A stretch of DNA of 64,000 nt, from the NCBI GenBank assembly GCA_029781975.1, contig JAKOVQ010000017.1:380074-444073 (forward strand). Reading direction: 5' to 3'. Positions 17,457-26,554 of the stretch are shown here, in pieces (positions within the stretch are counted from its first letter, which is position 1; every line of letters begins with the position of its first letter). A program made the position numbers and the translations under genes. Under the pieces are notes generated by a model. That model had not been told where the DNA came from. It saw only the letters and a list, made by a program, of their open reading frames with translations, and did not search any database. The DNA is from Acidobacteriota bacterium. GTDB taxonomy: Bacteria; Acidobacteriota; Thermoanaerobaculia; UBA5066.

Positions 17457-17530
17457 GCACGACCGTCAAGAGGACCGGACCGGCGCCTGCTCCCCGGGTG
17501 CCGGGAGAGCGGGGCGGCCTTTCCGGAGGG

Positions 17531-18910
17531 CTATTTCGCTGCCGCCGCCGGACCGCCCGGGAGCTCGACCTCCCCGTACCACCCTTTCCAGGCGATCCTG
17601 GTCCCGTAGGGGGCCGAGAGCCGGGCCAGGAGGTCGACGATCTCCTTCGCGCGCTTCGTCGACGCCAGGCGAGGGACGCCGTACAGCGGCCCCTCGTCGT
17701 CGATCGTGACGGGGATCAGCTCCAGCTTCCGGAGGGTGCCGTCGCGGTAGGTCATCCGCGCGACGACGCTCTCCATCACCTCGCGCGAGTCGCGCCGGTC
17801 CCAGACGGAGACGTTCGGGGGGCGCGCCATCTCCTGGTCCCGCTGATGGGGCAGGTCGGTCGGGATGACCTTCGGCGTCCGGTACTGGTAGACGAAGTTC
17901 CCGAGGCTGTAGAGGATCGGCTTGCCGTTCCTCAGCTCGACGCCGCGGAGGACGTGCGGACCGCTGCCCAGGACGGCGTCGGCCCCCCCGTCGATCGCCC
18001 GCCGGAACGGGATCTCCTCGTTCGGGGGCGTCCTGTCCTGGACGCCGAAGACGCGCGCGTGGCTCACGTCGTGGACGTGAAGCGAGACGAAGACCGGGCC
18101 GTACCGCCGCTTCGCCAGGAGGACGTCGTCCTCCATGGTCTTCACGTCGCGCTCCTGGGGCCCTTCGACCGCCTCGACCTTTCCGTCGTCGCGTGCGACG
18201 AGGACCGTCGCCGGGTCGATCGTCGAAAGGCACGGCCCGGCCGGGTCCGCGCATCGGTCGCGGTCGGTCCAGTAGCGCATGTACGAGAGGAGGGCGAGGC
18301 GCTCCTTCTGTCCCGGCGGCCGGAGCGTCCCCGGCTGGTGCGCCTCGGCGAGCGTCCTTCCGGCGCCCGCGTGGGCGATCCCCGCCAGGTCGAGCGTGCG
18401 CAGGCACTCCTTCAGCCCCTCGGCGCCGAAGTCGAGCGCGTGGTTGTTCGCCATCGCGACGAGGTTGATGCCGGTGGCCACGACCTCCCACGCGAACTCG
18501 CGCCCGGCGCGGAAGTCGTAGAACGGCTTCTGGAGGTCGGGGCGGTCGTTCAGCGAGAACTCGAGGTTCCCGATCGCGACGTCCGCCTCCTGGAGGATCC
18601 GGAGGAGGTTCCGCCTCTCCGGCTCCCTCAGGTGGCTGATCCGCTCGTTGAAGATCATGTCGCCGACGGCCGCCACGACGAGGTCCCCCGGCTCCTCCCG
18701 GAGGAGCTCCCGGACGCGCGCGTCCCAGTCGACCTTCTCCGGCTCCTCCGGAGGGTGGACCCGCCGCTCGTAGACCGATCGGCCCTGGTCCCACCCGGGC
18801 CCGGGCGTCGGCTGCGGCGAGGGCGCGGGAGGGGCGCTGAAGGCGAGCCCCGGCGACAGGAGCAGCGACGCGGCGATCGCGCCCGCCGCGAGCGGGCGGC
18901 GGGTCGTCAC
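17531..18910 (-). CDS. CapA-family protein (poly-gamma-glutamate capsule synthesis-like metallophosphatase fold)
   Basis: 459 residues. The GTG start overlaps the upstream peptidase stop by four bases (GTGA). A signal peptide (AAGAIAASLLLSPGLAFSA) precedes the domain. Motifs of the CapA/PgsA fold appear in order: AVGDMIFNERI, IGNLEFSLNDRP, MANNHALDFG, and late GSGPHVLRGVEL and YSLGNFV. The family is linked to poly-gamma-glutamate capsule assembly but has many secreted members with unproven activity. Pairing with a cyanophycinase-like peptidase suggests a role with amino-acid polymers. Confidence 0.88.
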   Translation of the reverse strand: MTTRRPLAAGAIAASLLLSPGLAFSAPPAPSPQPTPGPGWDQGRSVYERRVHPPEEPEKVDWDARVRELLREEPGDLVVAAVGDMIFNERISHLREPERRNLLRILQEADVAIGNLEFSLNDRPDLQKPFYDFRAGREFAWEVVATGINLVAMANNHALDFGAEGLKECLRTLDLAGIAHAGAGRTLAEAHQPGTLRPPGQKERLALLSYMRYWTDRDRCADPAGPCLSTIDPATVLVARDDGKVEAVEGPQERDVKTMEDDVLLAKRRYGPVFVSLHVHDVSHARVFGVQDRTPPNEEIPFRRAIDGGADAVLGSGPHVLRGVELRNGKPILYSLGNFVYQYRTPKVIPTDLPHQRDQEMARPPNVSVWDRRDSREVMESVVARMTYRDGTLRKLELIPVTIDDEGPLYGVPRLASTKRAKEIVDLLARLSAPYGTRIAWKGWYGEVELPGGPAAAAK

Positions 18911-19815
18911 CGCGGGGCTCCGACGGTCCGCGAGACGAGGTCGTAGGTCTCCCCGGGGAGGAGGACGTCGACCCGCAGCCCGTGGACGCCGAGGGCGTCC
19001 TGCCCCGTGTCGCGCGCCTGCCGGCTCACGGAGGCGCCCTTCGCGTCGAGGACCATCACGCAGCTGTTCCCGAGGACCTGGAACGTCCCGTCCGGCCGCA
19101 CCCAGATCGCCGCCTCCTCGTCCACCCCGACCCCGAGGAGGTCGGGGTGCTCCAGGACCAGAGACAGGAGCCGGTTCTCCCGCTGGCGCCTGACGAAGTG
19201 CTGGTCGACCACGACGTCGGGCGGGAGGAAACCGAGCCCGCGCCACGTCTCGACGCTCTTCGCCCGGATGACGGTGAAGTCCCCTTCGCCGGTGATCATC
19301 ACCTCGCTCTGGCAGGCCGTCCCGGCCGACGTGCCGCCGACGACGGCGCCCCGCCGGAAGGCCTCGGCGATCGCGTCGCCGACAGGAGTGCCGAGGAGCG
19401 CCCCGGTGATCCGGATCTGGTCTCCCCCGCCGAAGAAGATCCCTCCCGCCTTCCGGGCCAGCGCGGCGTAGTCGGGCCTCGACGCGTCGGCCCGGCTCCG
19501 GATCCGGAGGGAGACCGCGTTCGTGCAGCCGTACTCCTCCCGGAAGAGCTTCTCGTAGTACTCGGGAGCGTCCGCCTCGGACGACGCGGTCGGGATCGCG
19601 ACGATCGGCGCGTCCTTTCCCCCCGCCAGCTCGACGAACTTCCGCATCGCGTCGGCAGGCTTCTCCCCGCCGCCGATCAGGACGAGGGGACCACGCCCTG
19701 CGGGGGCCGCCGCGGTCCGGCCGGCCTCTGCCGCGCCGAGGGCGAAGGCGAGGGGAAGGGCGAGGACGATCGGGACGAGGACGACGGCGGGGCGGCGGCG
19801 GCGGGCGTGCTTCAG
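18907..19815 (-). CDS. Cyanophycinase-like S51 family serine peptidase, secreted
   Basis: 302 residues if the start is the CTG at 19813-19815. Catalytic Ser lies in GGTSAGT; GGGDQ and IPTASSE are other S51 motifs. A hydrophobic stretch (VVLVPIVLALPLAFALG) serves as signal peptide. No ATG, GTG or TTG occurs in frame before or within this signal peptide, whereas the CTG has a GGAGG site five bases upstream, so a CTG start is proposed. Cyanophycinases cut beta-Asp-Arg dipeptides from cyanophycin. The substrate here could be another isopeptide. Translationally coupled to the CapA-like gene. Confidence 0.85.
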   Translation of the reverse strand: MKHARRRRPAVVLVPIVLALPLAFALGAAEAGRTAAAPAGRGPLVLIGGGEKPADAMRKFVELAGGKDAPIVAIPTASSEADAPEYYEKLFREEYGCTNAVSLRIRSRADASRPDYAALARKAGGIFFGGGDQIRITGALLGTPVGDAIAEAFRRGAVVGGTSAGTACQSEVMITGEGDFTVIRAKSVETWRGLGFLPPDVVVDQHFVRRQRENRLLSLVLEHPDLLGVGVDEEAAIWVRPDGTFQVLGNSCVMVLDAKGASVSRQARDTGQDALGVHGLRVDVLLPGETYDLVSRTVGAPR

Positions 19816-19835
19816 GCGGGCCTCCGGAGACGGAG

Positions 19836-19874
19836 AAAGGGGGCGGGGAGGCCGCGTCCGGCCGCCCCGCCCCC
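19836..19874 (-). terminator. Intrinsic terminator after the TonB receptor gene
   Basis: On the minus strand a 16-bp stem with one mismatch (arms 19859-19874 and 19839-19854), loop GACG, is followed by TTTCTCC. It ends the receptor transcript 16 bases past the stop. The next gene must rely on read-through or its own promoter. Confidence 0.8.
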
Positions 19875-19889
19875 GGGCGGAGAGCAGGT

Positions 19890-22628
19890 TCAGAAGATGA
19901 GCCGGAGGCCGGCGCGGATCTCGCGCGGCCTCTCGATGGCCAGCGGGGTCCCGTAGGTCGACTGGAGCCGCCAGCTGCCGCTCCGGTAGCGGGCGTAGTA
20001 CGCGTCGACGTCGAGGACCCTGGCGGTGTTCAGGGCGTTGAAGCACTCGAGGGAGAGCTCGAGGCGCAGGGAGTCGACGAGCTTCGTCCCCCACGCGAGG
20101 CGCAGGTCGACGATGTTGCGCGAGGGGAGCTTCTCGGCGCCGCGCTCGGTGAGGTTCACGTAGCGGCCGCTCGTGGCGTTGTAGTCGAGGAAGTAGTCGA
20201 CCCTCGCGTACGGCGTGTAGTACTGGCCGGAGAGGAACGTGTACTGGCCGCTCGCCAGGATCCCGAACGGCAGGTCCACGGCCCCGTTGAGCTTGTACTC
20301 CCACTCGTTGTAGGAGAGGTCCATCCGGCCGTACGCGTTCACGAGGCCGTTCCTGTCCCGGAGCTCGTCGGCATAGCCGTTGTTCTTCAGGACGTTCCCC
20401 TTCAGGTCGGTCCAGACGAGCGACGAGCGGAGCTGCCATCCCTTCGCGTAGCGCTTCTCGAACCTCAGGACGAAGGAGTCGAAGTTCCGGTAGCCGGGGT
20501 TGTCGGTGGTCAGGACGTAGGTCGGCGGCGACTCGAGGTTCCAGATCTCGAGCGCCCCCCCCGTGTACGGGTTCGTCGTGACGACCCGCGCGTAGTCCTC
20601 GTTGGTGTTGACGAGCCCCATGATGCTCCGGAAGCGCCGGTCGATGAAGTCGAGGCCGAGCCCCAGGTCGTTGCCGAGCTGGTGCTCGACCGTCACGAGC
20701 GCCTCGTCGACGTAGGGGTGCGAGAGGCTCCCGATCGGCGCCTCGAGCGGCGTGTTCTCGCTCCAGGGCCCCCACGTCTGGGTGTCGGGGTCCCACTCGC
20801 TGTCCGAGTCCGGGATCGTGGCGTGGCCCGACACCTCGCGGTCGTACAGGTAGGTGTACATCGACGAGTGGTAGCGGCCCCAGTGCGCCTTCACGGCCCA
20901 GCGGCCGTTGCCGGCCACGTCCCAGACGAAGCCGATCCGCGGGTCGACGAAGTCCACGCTGTAGACGTCCGAGTTGCCGTAGCCCGGACGCCAGCCGGCC
21001 CGGTACCCGGTGTACCGCAGGCCCGCGTTGACGGTGACGCGGTCGAGGCGCACGGAGTCCTGCGCGTAGAAGGTGAAGCCCTTGTGCTGTCCGTGGACCT
21101 CGTACTCGCCGTACCCCCTCGATCGCTCGGTCCGGCCGCACGTCGGGTCCTTGAAGTAGGCCTCGGTGGAGTCGCAGAGGGTCGAGTCGTCGTAGTAGGT
21201 GAAGCCCCCGTTGCGGCGCCACGAGTCGGTCGTCGAGGCCTCCTCGTACAGGCCTCCGAGCTTGAAGGAGTGCGAGTCGCCCTTGCCGAAGAGGCCGTCG
21301 GCGAAGAGGCTCCAGGACGCGTCGGCCGTCACGTTGTGGCGGTGCGAGAGGTCCTGGCGGGGCGCGTTGTACCAGGTGATCCCGGTGTCCCCGTAGTAGT
21401 CGATGTGCCCCGGGACGCTCGTCCCGCTGTACGGGAGGTAGTCGTCGTTGCCGTCGTAGCCCGTCACCTTGACGTTCAGGAAGTTCGACGCGCTCAGGAG
21501 CGACTCCCAGTTCGCGGCGAACGTGACGCCGGGTCCGTCCTGCTTGCTCGTGCCGCTCGGGAGGGTGAGCGCGTCGATGCCGCGCCTCTCGTTGGTCACC
21601 GCGTCGTACTCGCCCATCAGGTAGAAGCGGTTCTTCTCGTTCGCCTGGAAGGTCACCTTCCCGAGGAAGCGCGGGATCTCGCGGTCGGAGGTGTCGACGG
21701 CGCCGACGGGGGTGGAGACCTGGTGCCAGTACTCGGCGCTCGCGAAGAACCAGACCCTGTCCTTGACGATCGGGCCGCCGAGGCTCGCGGCGTAGTTCTC
21801 GAACTTGAAGGTCTCCTGGACCCCGGTCGGGTCGTTGCTGGCGACCCACGACTCGGGCTCGTAGTACGCCTCGAGGGCGCCGTGGAACTCGTTCCCGCCG
21901 GACTTCGTGACGCCGTTGACGATCCCGCCCGTGTAGCCGCCGTACTCGGCGTTGGCGCCGAGGCCGGTGATCTGGATCTCCTCCATCCACTGGATGCTCG
22001 GGAGGACCCAGTGCTGGCCCGAGCCGGTGTCGGCCACGTTGACGCCGTCGAGGGTGTAGGCGTTCTGGCTCTCGGTCGTCCCGCCGTACGCGAGGATCGC
22101 GCTCCCGCTAGTCGAGGTCGAGTCCGCGTTGACGCCCGGGGCCGACGTCAGGATCGAGTAGTAGTTCCGCTGGATCGCCTGCTTCTCGATGAAGTCCTTG
22201 CCGAAGTTGGTCGAGACGGTGTTCGCGACGACGCTGATGATCGGCGCCTCGCCCGTCACGAGCACCTCGGCCTTGACGGACTCGAGGGGCATCGTCAGGT
22301 CGACGGCCAGCGAAGCCCCGAGGCGGATGCGCACGCCGGCCTGCTGCGCGCTCTTGAAGCCGGTCAGCCGGGCCGAGATGTCGTAGGTCCCCGGAGGGAG
22401 GGAGGGGAAGCGGTAGCCCCCGTTGCGGTCGGTGACGGTCGTCATCTGGCCCTTGACCAGGGCCGACGACGTGGCGGTCACCGTGACGCCCGGGAGCGCG
22501 GCCCCCGAGGCGTCCTTGACCGTTCCCTGAACGGTTCCGGTGACCGTCCCCTGGGCGACGACCGTCCCCGGGAGAGCGAGCAGGAGCAGCAGGGCGAGGG
22601 CGATGGGGATCGGGAGCTTGCGCGACAT
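19890..22628 (-). CDS. TonB-dependent receptor with carboxypeptidase-regulatory-like N-terminal domain (Oar type)
   Basis: 912 residues. A signal peptide (residues 1-25, ending VVAQ) is followed by a CarboxypepD_reg-like beta sandwich (GTVKDASGAALPGVTVTAT...GGYRFPSLPPGTYDI) at about residues 30-115. The plug domain comes next (TLDGVNVAD; GGYTGGIVNGVTKSGGNEFHG). The rest is a ~22-strand beta barrel ending in LRLIF, with the terminal aromatic needed for BAM recognition. It imports an unknown ligand across the outer membrane. A GGAGGAGG site precedes the ATG. The GntR gene directly upstream may control it. Confidence 0.92.
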   Translation of the reverse strand: MSRKLPIPIALALLLLLALPGTVVAQGTVTGTVQGTVKDASGAALPGVTVTATSSALVKGQMTTVTDRNGGYRFPSLPPGTYDISARLTGFKSAQQAGVRIRLGASLAVDLTMPLESVKAEVLVTGEAPIISVVANTVSTNFGKDFIEKQAIQRNYYSILTSAPGVNADSTSTSGSAILAYGGTTESQNAYTLDGVNVADTGSGQHWVLPSIQWMEEIQITGLGANAEYGGYTGGIVNGVTKSGGNEFHGALEAYYEPESWVASNDPTGVQETFKFENYAASLGGPIVKDRVWFFASAEYWHQVSTPVGAVDTSDREIPRFLGKVTFQANEKNRFYLMGEYDAVTNERRGIDALTLPSGTSKQDGPGVTFAANWESLLSASNFLNVKVTGYDGNDDYLPYSGTSVPGHIDYYGDTGITWYNAPRQDLSHRHNVTADASWSLFADGLFGKGDSHSFKLGGLYEEASTTDSWRRNGGFTYYDDSTLCDSTEAYFKDPTCGRTERSRGYGEYEVHGQHKGFTFYAQDSVRLDRVTVNAGLRYTGYRAGWRPGYGNSDVYSVDFVDPRIGFVWDVAGNGRWAVKAHWGRYHSSMYTYLYDREVSGHATIPDSDSEWDPDTQTWGPWSENTPLEAPIGSLSHPYVDEALVTVEHQLGNDLGLGLDFIDRRFRSIMGLVNTNEDYARVVTTNPYTGGALEIWNLESPPTYVLTTDNPGYRNFDSFVLRFEKRYAKGWQLRSSLVWTDLKGNVLKNNGYADELRDRNGLVNAYGRMDLSYNEWEYKLNGAVDLPFGILASGQYTFLSGQYYTPYARVDYFLDYNATSGRYVNLTERGAEKLPSRNIVDLRLAWGTKLVDSLRLELSLECFNALNTARVLDVDAYYARYRSGSWRLQSTYGTPLAIERPREIRAGLRLIF

Positions 22629-22783
22629 CTCTCTTCCTCCTCCGGGCCGGGGGGACGCCGCCGCGGCCTCCCCCCTGACCTCCGTTCTTCCATGGGTCAC
22701 CAGAACGCCGCGGGGACGGCCTCCGCGCCCCCCTGCCGGGCAGGCGGCTCGGCCCTCCCGATGCGACCGGCGGTCGACGGCGC

Positions 22784-23476
22784 TCACTCCAGGCACCTCA
22801 TCGCTTCGGCGAGCGTGCGTCCGGCCGCCTCCACGTGCCGGCGGACGGCTCGCTCGGCGCGGCCCGGGTCGTGCGCCGAGAGCGCCGCGACGATCTCGGC
22901 GTGCTCCTCGGCATCGGGCGCCTCGCGCTCGGGAAGGGAGCTCTGGGCGATGTGCGGGACGTTGCTCCAGAGCATCGTCGGGAAGGCGGACCAGAGGTTG
23001 CCGAGCGTCCGGGTCAGGAACGACCGGCGGGACGCCGCGATGATCGCCTCGTGGAACCGGCGGTTCAGGTCCCTGTATTCCCTCAGCCGCGCCGGGACCT
23101 CGCACTCGACCATCCGGACGTGGAGGGCCGCGAGCTCCTGCAGCTCGCCGTCCGTGATCGCCTCGGCCGCGAACCGGGCGGCGCGGGGCTCGAGCTCGGC
23201 GCGGCTGGCGTAGAGGTCCTCGACGTCCTCCACGGAGAACCGGACGACCCGGATTCCGCGGTACGGGACGTGCTCGAGGAGCCCTTCGGCGACGAGCTGC
23301 TTGAGCGCCTCCCGGACCGGAGTCTGGCTGACGTCCTGCTCGCGCGCGACGTGCTCCTGCCGGAGCCACTCCCCGGGGTGCTTCCTCCCCTCGAGGATGT
23401 CCGCGCGGAGCCGGTCGGCGACCCACTGCCTCAGCTGGCGGTGACGAGGTGATCCGGCAGCTACTTGAAGAGCCAT
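22784..23476 (-). CDS. GntR-family regulator with FCD ligand-binding domain
   Basis: 230 residues. The N-terminal winged helix (LRADILEGRKHPGEWLRQEHVAREQDVSQTPVREALKQL) is typical of GntR. The C-terminal all-helical FCD domain contains the metal-binding residues expected for FadR-like proteins (DLNRRFHEAI; EHAEIVAAL; HVEAAGRT). Such proteins usually sense organic or amino acids and repress neighbouring uptake genes. The TonB receptor gene follows 155 bases downstream on the same strand. The ATG is 7 bases from a perfect TATAAT and lacks a strong ribosome site. Confidence 0.92.
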   Translation of the reverse strand: MALQVAAGSPRHRQLRQWVADRLRADILEGRKHPGEWLRQEHVAREQDVSQTPVREALKQLVAEGLLEHVPYRGIRVVRFSVEDVEDLYASRAELEPRAARFAAEAITDGELQELAALHVRMVECEVPARLREYRDLNRRFHEAIIAASRRSFLTRTLGNLWSAFPTMLWSNVPHIAQSSLPEREAPDAEEHAEIVAALSAHDPGRAERAVRRHVEAAGRTLAEAMRCLE

Positions 23477-23483
23477 TCTCTAC

Positions 23484-23489
23484 ATTATA
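23484..23489 (-). promoter_or_regulatory. Consensus -10 TATAAT before the GntR gene, in an AT-rich island
   Basis: TATAAT, seven bases, then ATG: a leaderless or near-leaderless start. The surrounding 23480-23520 is the most AT-rich stretch of the window. TTGACT lies upstream but at 22-base spacing, so the -35 is uncertain. Confidence 0.6.
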
Positions 23490-23600
23490 TATTTCATATT
23501 CGGCACAATCGAGTCAAGGATTTCCTGAAGAGTCCAGACGCCCTTCAATATCAGGCCCCTGTCTCTCTTGCGAACGCTTCTCAGGAAAGGGCGGGGCAAC

Positions 23601-24566
23601 TCAGGCGTAGGGATGGCCAGCCAGGAGGCTTCCGGGCAGGTCGGACACCGCTTTCATCCCCGAGGTGGCGTGAATCCTGTCGTCGTCCGAGATGAGAGCC
23701 CCATCGATCCCGGGCGCCCCTTCCAGGAGGGCGAGCCCGCCGAACAGCCCCAGGAGAAAGGCCGCGGTCGCGAACTTCCCCGCCCGGAACGCCGACCCGG
23801 CAATCACGGTGACCGACGAGACCCCCCTGGCGGGCCACCCCGTCCGGGCGTCGAGGATGTGGTGGTACCGGACGCCCTCCTTCACGAAGCCCCGCTCGTA
23901 GTCGCCGGAGGTGGCGATCCCGGCGTCGCCCAGAGGCCGCACCGAGAACCGGCAACGCCTCCGGTCGCGCGGGTCGACCACCCCCACCTTCCACGGCCGT
24001 CCGTCCCCGCGGACGCCGAGCGTCCTCACGTCCCCGGCGAAGCTCACGACCGCCGAGCGGATTCCTTCCGTGCGGAGGACCTCCACGGCGCGGTCCACGG
24101 CGTATTCCTTCCCCAACCCGCCGAGGTCGATCTCCATCCCGGCGCGCCGGAGGAAGACGGTGCCGTCCCGGCAGGTGACGGCCCCCCTGTCGACGAGGGG
24201 GAGGAGGGCCGCCACCTCCTCGTCCGTGGGGACGCGGGCGCTCCTGAAATCCCACGCCCGCCGGAGGACTCCGACCGTCGGGTCGAACCGCCCGTCCGTC
24301 AGCTCGCCGAGGTCCAGCGCAGCGCGGACCAGCATCTCGGTCTCCCCGTCGACCGCCACGGGCGTCCGGCCGGCGTTCCGGTTGATCTCGGAGACGACGC
24401 TCGTCTCGCGGAACCGGGAGAACTTGACCTCGATCCGGCGAGCCTCGTCCTCCACGGCGCGGGCGGTCTCCTCGGCCCGGCGGCGTCCGCGGTCGTCGAC
24501 GAACTCCACCAGCGCCCCGCCCCCCATCAGGGGGAAGCGCTTCGAGTAGAGGACCGGGCCCTCCAC
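23601..24566 (-). CDS. apbE: FAD:protein FMN transferase (ApbE family)
   Basis: 321 residues from a GTG five bases after the DUF3570 stop. The family start motif (here LMGGGALVEF instead of the usual MGT) is near residue 13. Core motifs are DLGGLGKEYAVDRAVEVL, SFAGDVRTLG, TSGDYERGF and HHILDARTGWPA. ApbE attaches FMN to Ser/Thr of extracytoplasmic redox proteins. The usual AD-x-x-ATA magnesium motif reads RAGKFATAA, so its Asp is replaced by Gly. No signal peptide is evident from this start. The partner genes upstream suggest it works with the DUF3570/DUF4266 group. Confidence 0.9.
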   Translation of the reverse strand: MEGPVLYSKRFPLMGGGALVEFVDDRGRRRAEETARAVEDEARRIEVKFSRFRETSVVSEINRNAGRTPVAVDGETEMLVRAALDLGELTDGRFDPTVGVLRRAWDFRSARVPTDEEVAALLPLVDRGAVTCRDGTVFLRRAGMEIDLGGLGKEYAVDRAVEVLRTEGIRSAVVSFAGDVRTLGVRGDGRPWKVGVVDPRDRRRCRFSVRPLGDAGIATSGDYERGFVKEGVRYHHILDARTGWPARGVSSVTVIAGSAFRAGKFATAAFLLGLFGGLALLEGAPGIDGALISDDDRIHATSGMKAVSDLPGSLLAGHPYA

Positions 24567-24571
24567 GGACG

Positions 24572-25792
24572 TCAGTAGCGGTAGGTGAGGCCGGCGGAGA
24601 GGGTGAAGACGTTCAGGTCGGCCGCCGAGACCGACGAGGCCCCGCCGGCTCCGGGCGAGGTCGCGACCGGCGTCACGCGGTCCCTCCCCAGCTGCGACTG
24701 GATCGTCGCCCCGAGGTTCACGCTGAGCCTCTCGTCGATCTTCCGGGTGACGGAGACGCCGCCGAGGACGCTGTAGAAGGAGGAGAGGCGGTAGTCGGCG
24801 GAGCGGAACTCCTGCGGCGCGGCGAGGAGGCTCGTGTAGAACGAGGCCGCCGACTGCGTGTAGATCCTCACCCGCGGGCTGAGGATCCAGTCGGAGCCCG
24901 CGTGCTGGTCGTAGACCGCGTCGAGCGTGTGCGCCCGGGCCGACCAGTCGTCCCGGTAGTAGCGATAGGTCAGCTTCAGGGCGCCGTCCCAGGGATAGGC
25001 GTGGCCGTACTTCACGAAGAACGCGAGCCGGGCCCGCGAGCCGGGACGGTGATCCGGCACGGTCGTCCCCGCCCCCGGGTCGCCGATCGGCACCACCTTG
25101 TAGGGGTCGTCGAGGTACCCCTTCAGCCTCATGTACGACGCGGAGACGTCGAGGAGGTCGCGGGGACCCAGGATCCACGTCCAGCCCAGGGCGTAGCCGT
25201 CGGTGTCTTTCGCGAGCCTCAGGTCGTTCGTCACCGGCGCCACGACGTCCCTCGAGAACGACGCCCCGAAGTGGAGCGTCCCCCGTCCCCCCGCCATCGT
25301 CCAGGAATCGGACAGCCCGAAGCTCTTCGCGGTGTAGTCGTTCTCCTTCGCGTACGAGAGGTCGACCGAGGGGAGGTGGGCGCCGAACCGCCGTCCGTAG
25401 GAGAGGGCGACGGACGACCGGTGGTCGTTGTACGCGACGAGCGGGACGTTCCCGTTGCTCGACGTCTGCCCCGAGGCCGACGTCGTCACGTCGGCCGTCG
25501 GATAGCCGCCGCTCGGGGAGGCGCCCGAGATGGCGTCGTACCCGAGGACGAGACCGAGGTGCCCCCACGTCGGCCCGAGGTCCTGGTCGACCAGGACGAT
25601 CGGGTCGAGGACCTGCGTCCTCCCGCCCGACTCCTTGTAGTAGAGGAACCGGGCGTCGATCGTCGACTGGGCGCGCGCCTGCCTCGCGGCCAGGGCGCCG
25701 ATCCCGGCGGCGATCCACGGCAGCTCCCGGAACGTCGTGCGGCTGCATTTACGCGCCTTGCGACGCCTCCCCTTCCGCTCAGTTGCAGCCAC
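24572..25792 (-). CDS. DUF3570 outer-membrane beta-barrel protein
   Basis: 406 residues from a GTG that overlaps the upstream gene by 14 bases. An N-terminal signal-like segment (LPWIAAGIGALAARQARAQ) is followed by alternating aromatic/polar strands ending in TYRY, a pattern of an outer-membrane barrel with C-terminal aromatic. Family features include STIDARFLYYKE and YDAISGASPSGGYP near the start. DUF3570 members usually occur with DUF4266 and ApbE, as here. No molecular function is established. No alternative ATG/GTG/TTG start lies downstream before the mature domain. Confidence 0.82.
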   Translation of the reverse strand: MAATERKGRRRKARKCSRTTFRELPWIAAGIGALAARQARAQSTIDARFLYYKESGGRTQVLDPIVLVDQDLGPTWGHLGLVLGYDAISGASPSGGYPTADVTTSASGQTSSNGNVPLVAYNDHRSSVALSYGRRFGAHLPSVDLSYAKENDYTAKSFGLSDSWTMAGGRGTLHFGASFSRDVVAPVTNDLRLAKDTDGYALGWTWILGPRDLLDVSASYMRLKGYLDDPYKVVPIGDPGAGTTVPDHRPGSRARLAFFVKYGHAYPWDGALKLTYRYYRDDWSARAHTLDAVYDQHAGSDWILSPRVRIYTQSAASFYTSLLAAPQEFRSADYRLSSFYSVLGGVSVTRKIDERLSVNLGATIQSQLGRDRVTPVATSPGAGGASSVSAADLNVFTLSAGLTYRY

Positions 25793-26474
25793 AGCCGCCT
25801 CCCGCCGCGCCGCCGTCGCCCGCGGCCGCCTCCTTGCTGGCGTGGACGTGCTCCCGGAGGATCCGCGTCAGCGGGTCGCCGTCGAGGTCCATGATCGGGT
25901 CCGCGAGGTATCCGCGCTGCCACGCCTTGACGGCGCCTCTCGCCTGCAAGCCCGGGGCGACGCGGACGTCGGTCCCCGCGGGGACCGGCTCTCCCGCCAG
26001 GAGCTTCGCGGCGGCCGCCTCGATCCTCGCGTGGACCTCCTTCCCGCCCCCCTCGAACCGGGCGACGACCCGTCCCTGCCGGTCGAGGAGGAACGTGGTG
26101 GGCATCGCCACCACCCCGAAGGCGTCCCCCGCCCGGCCCGACGGGTCCCGCACCACGGGGAAGCGGACCGGGACGTCGTCGAGGAAAGCGAAGACCGCCT
26201 CCGGGTCGTCCTCGAGCGTCAGGCCGACGACCTTCAGCCCTTTCTCCCCGTACCGTTCCTGCAGGGAGTCGAGGTACGGGAAGCTCGTCCGGCAGGGGAC
26301 GCACCAGGGCGCCCAGAAGTCGAGGACGACGACGCTTCCCTTCAGCGACTCGAGCGAGAACGGGCTCCCGTCCATCGCCGTCATCCGCAGGCCGGCCGGA
26401 AGGCCGCCTCCCCGGACGGGAGGCGCGAACGCAAGAGGAAGGAGGTAGAGCGCCGCCAGGAGCCGTCTTGTCAT
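25779..26474 (-). CDS. Thioredoxin-like (TlpA/ResA type) protein fused to a DUF4266 domain
   Basis: 231 residues. A signal peptide (LLAALYLLPLAFAPPVRGG) leads to a thioredoxin fold with active site WAPWCVPC near residues 51-58 and cis-Pro in VVAMPTTFLLD. From about residue 180 the sequence becomes a DUF4266 domain: VKAWQRGYLADPIMDLDGDPL, SKEAAAGDGG and the terminal GGGCGCN. DUF4266 is normally a separate small lipoprotein, so this is a fusion. It probably reduces a disulfide outside the cytoplasm for the neighbouring barrel or ApbE substrate. The terminal CGC could be a redox or metal site. Confidence 0.85.
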   Translation of the reverse strand: MTRRLLAALYLLPLAFAPPVRGGGLPAGLRMTAMDGSPFSLESLKGSVVVLDFWAPWCVPCRTSFPYLDSLQERYGEKGLKVVGLTLEDDPEAVFAFLDDVPVRFPVVRDPSGRAGDAFGVVAMPTTFLLDRQGRVVARFEGGGKEVHARIEAAAAKLLAGEPVPAGTDVRVAPGLQARGAVKAWQRGYLADPIMDLDGDPLTRILREHVHASKEAAAGDGGAAGGGCGCN

Positions 26475-26554
26475 GCACCGCCCTCGGGCGGAGCGAGATG
26501 CAACCGCGGTGCCGATCGGACTCCGTCGCAGAAAGGGGTCGACGGCCGGCCGTC

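Noticed and set aside
25731-25792. Separate small DUF4266 gene between the thioredoxin and DUF3570
   Set aside because: The DUF4266 sequence is in frame with the thioredoxin and no stop or start separates them.
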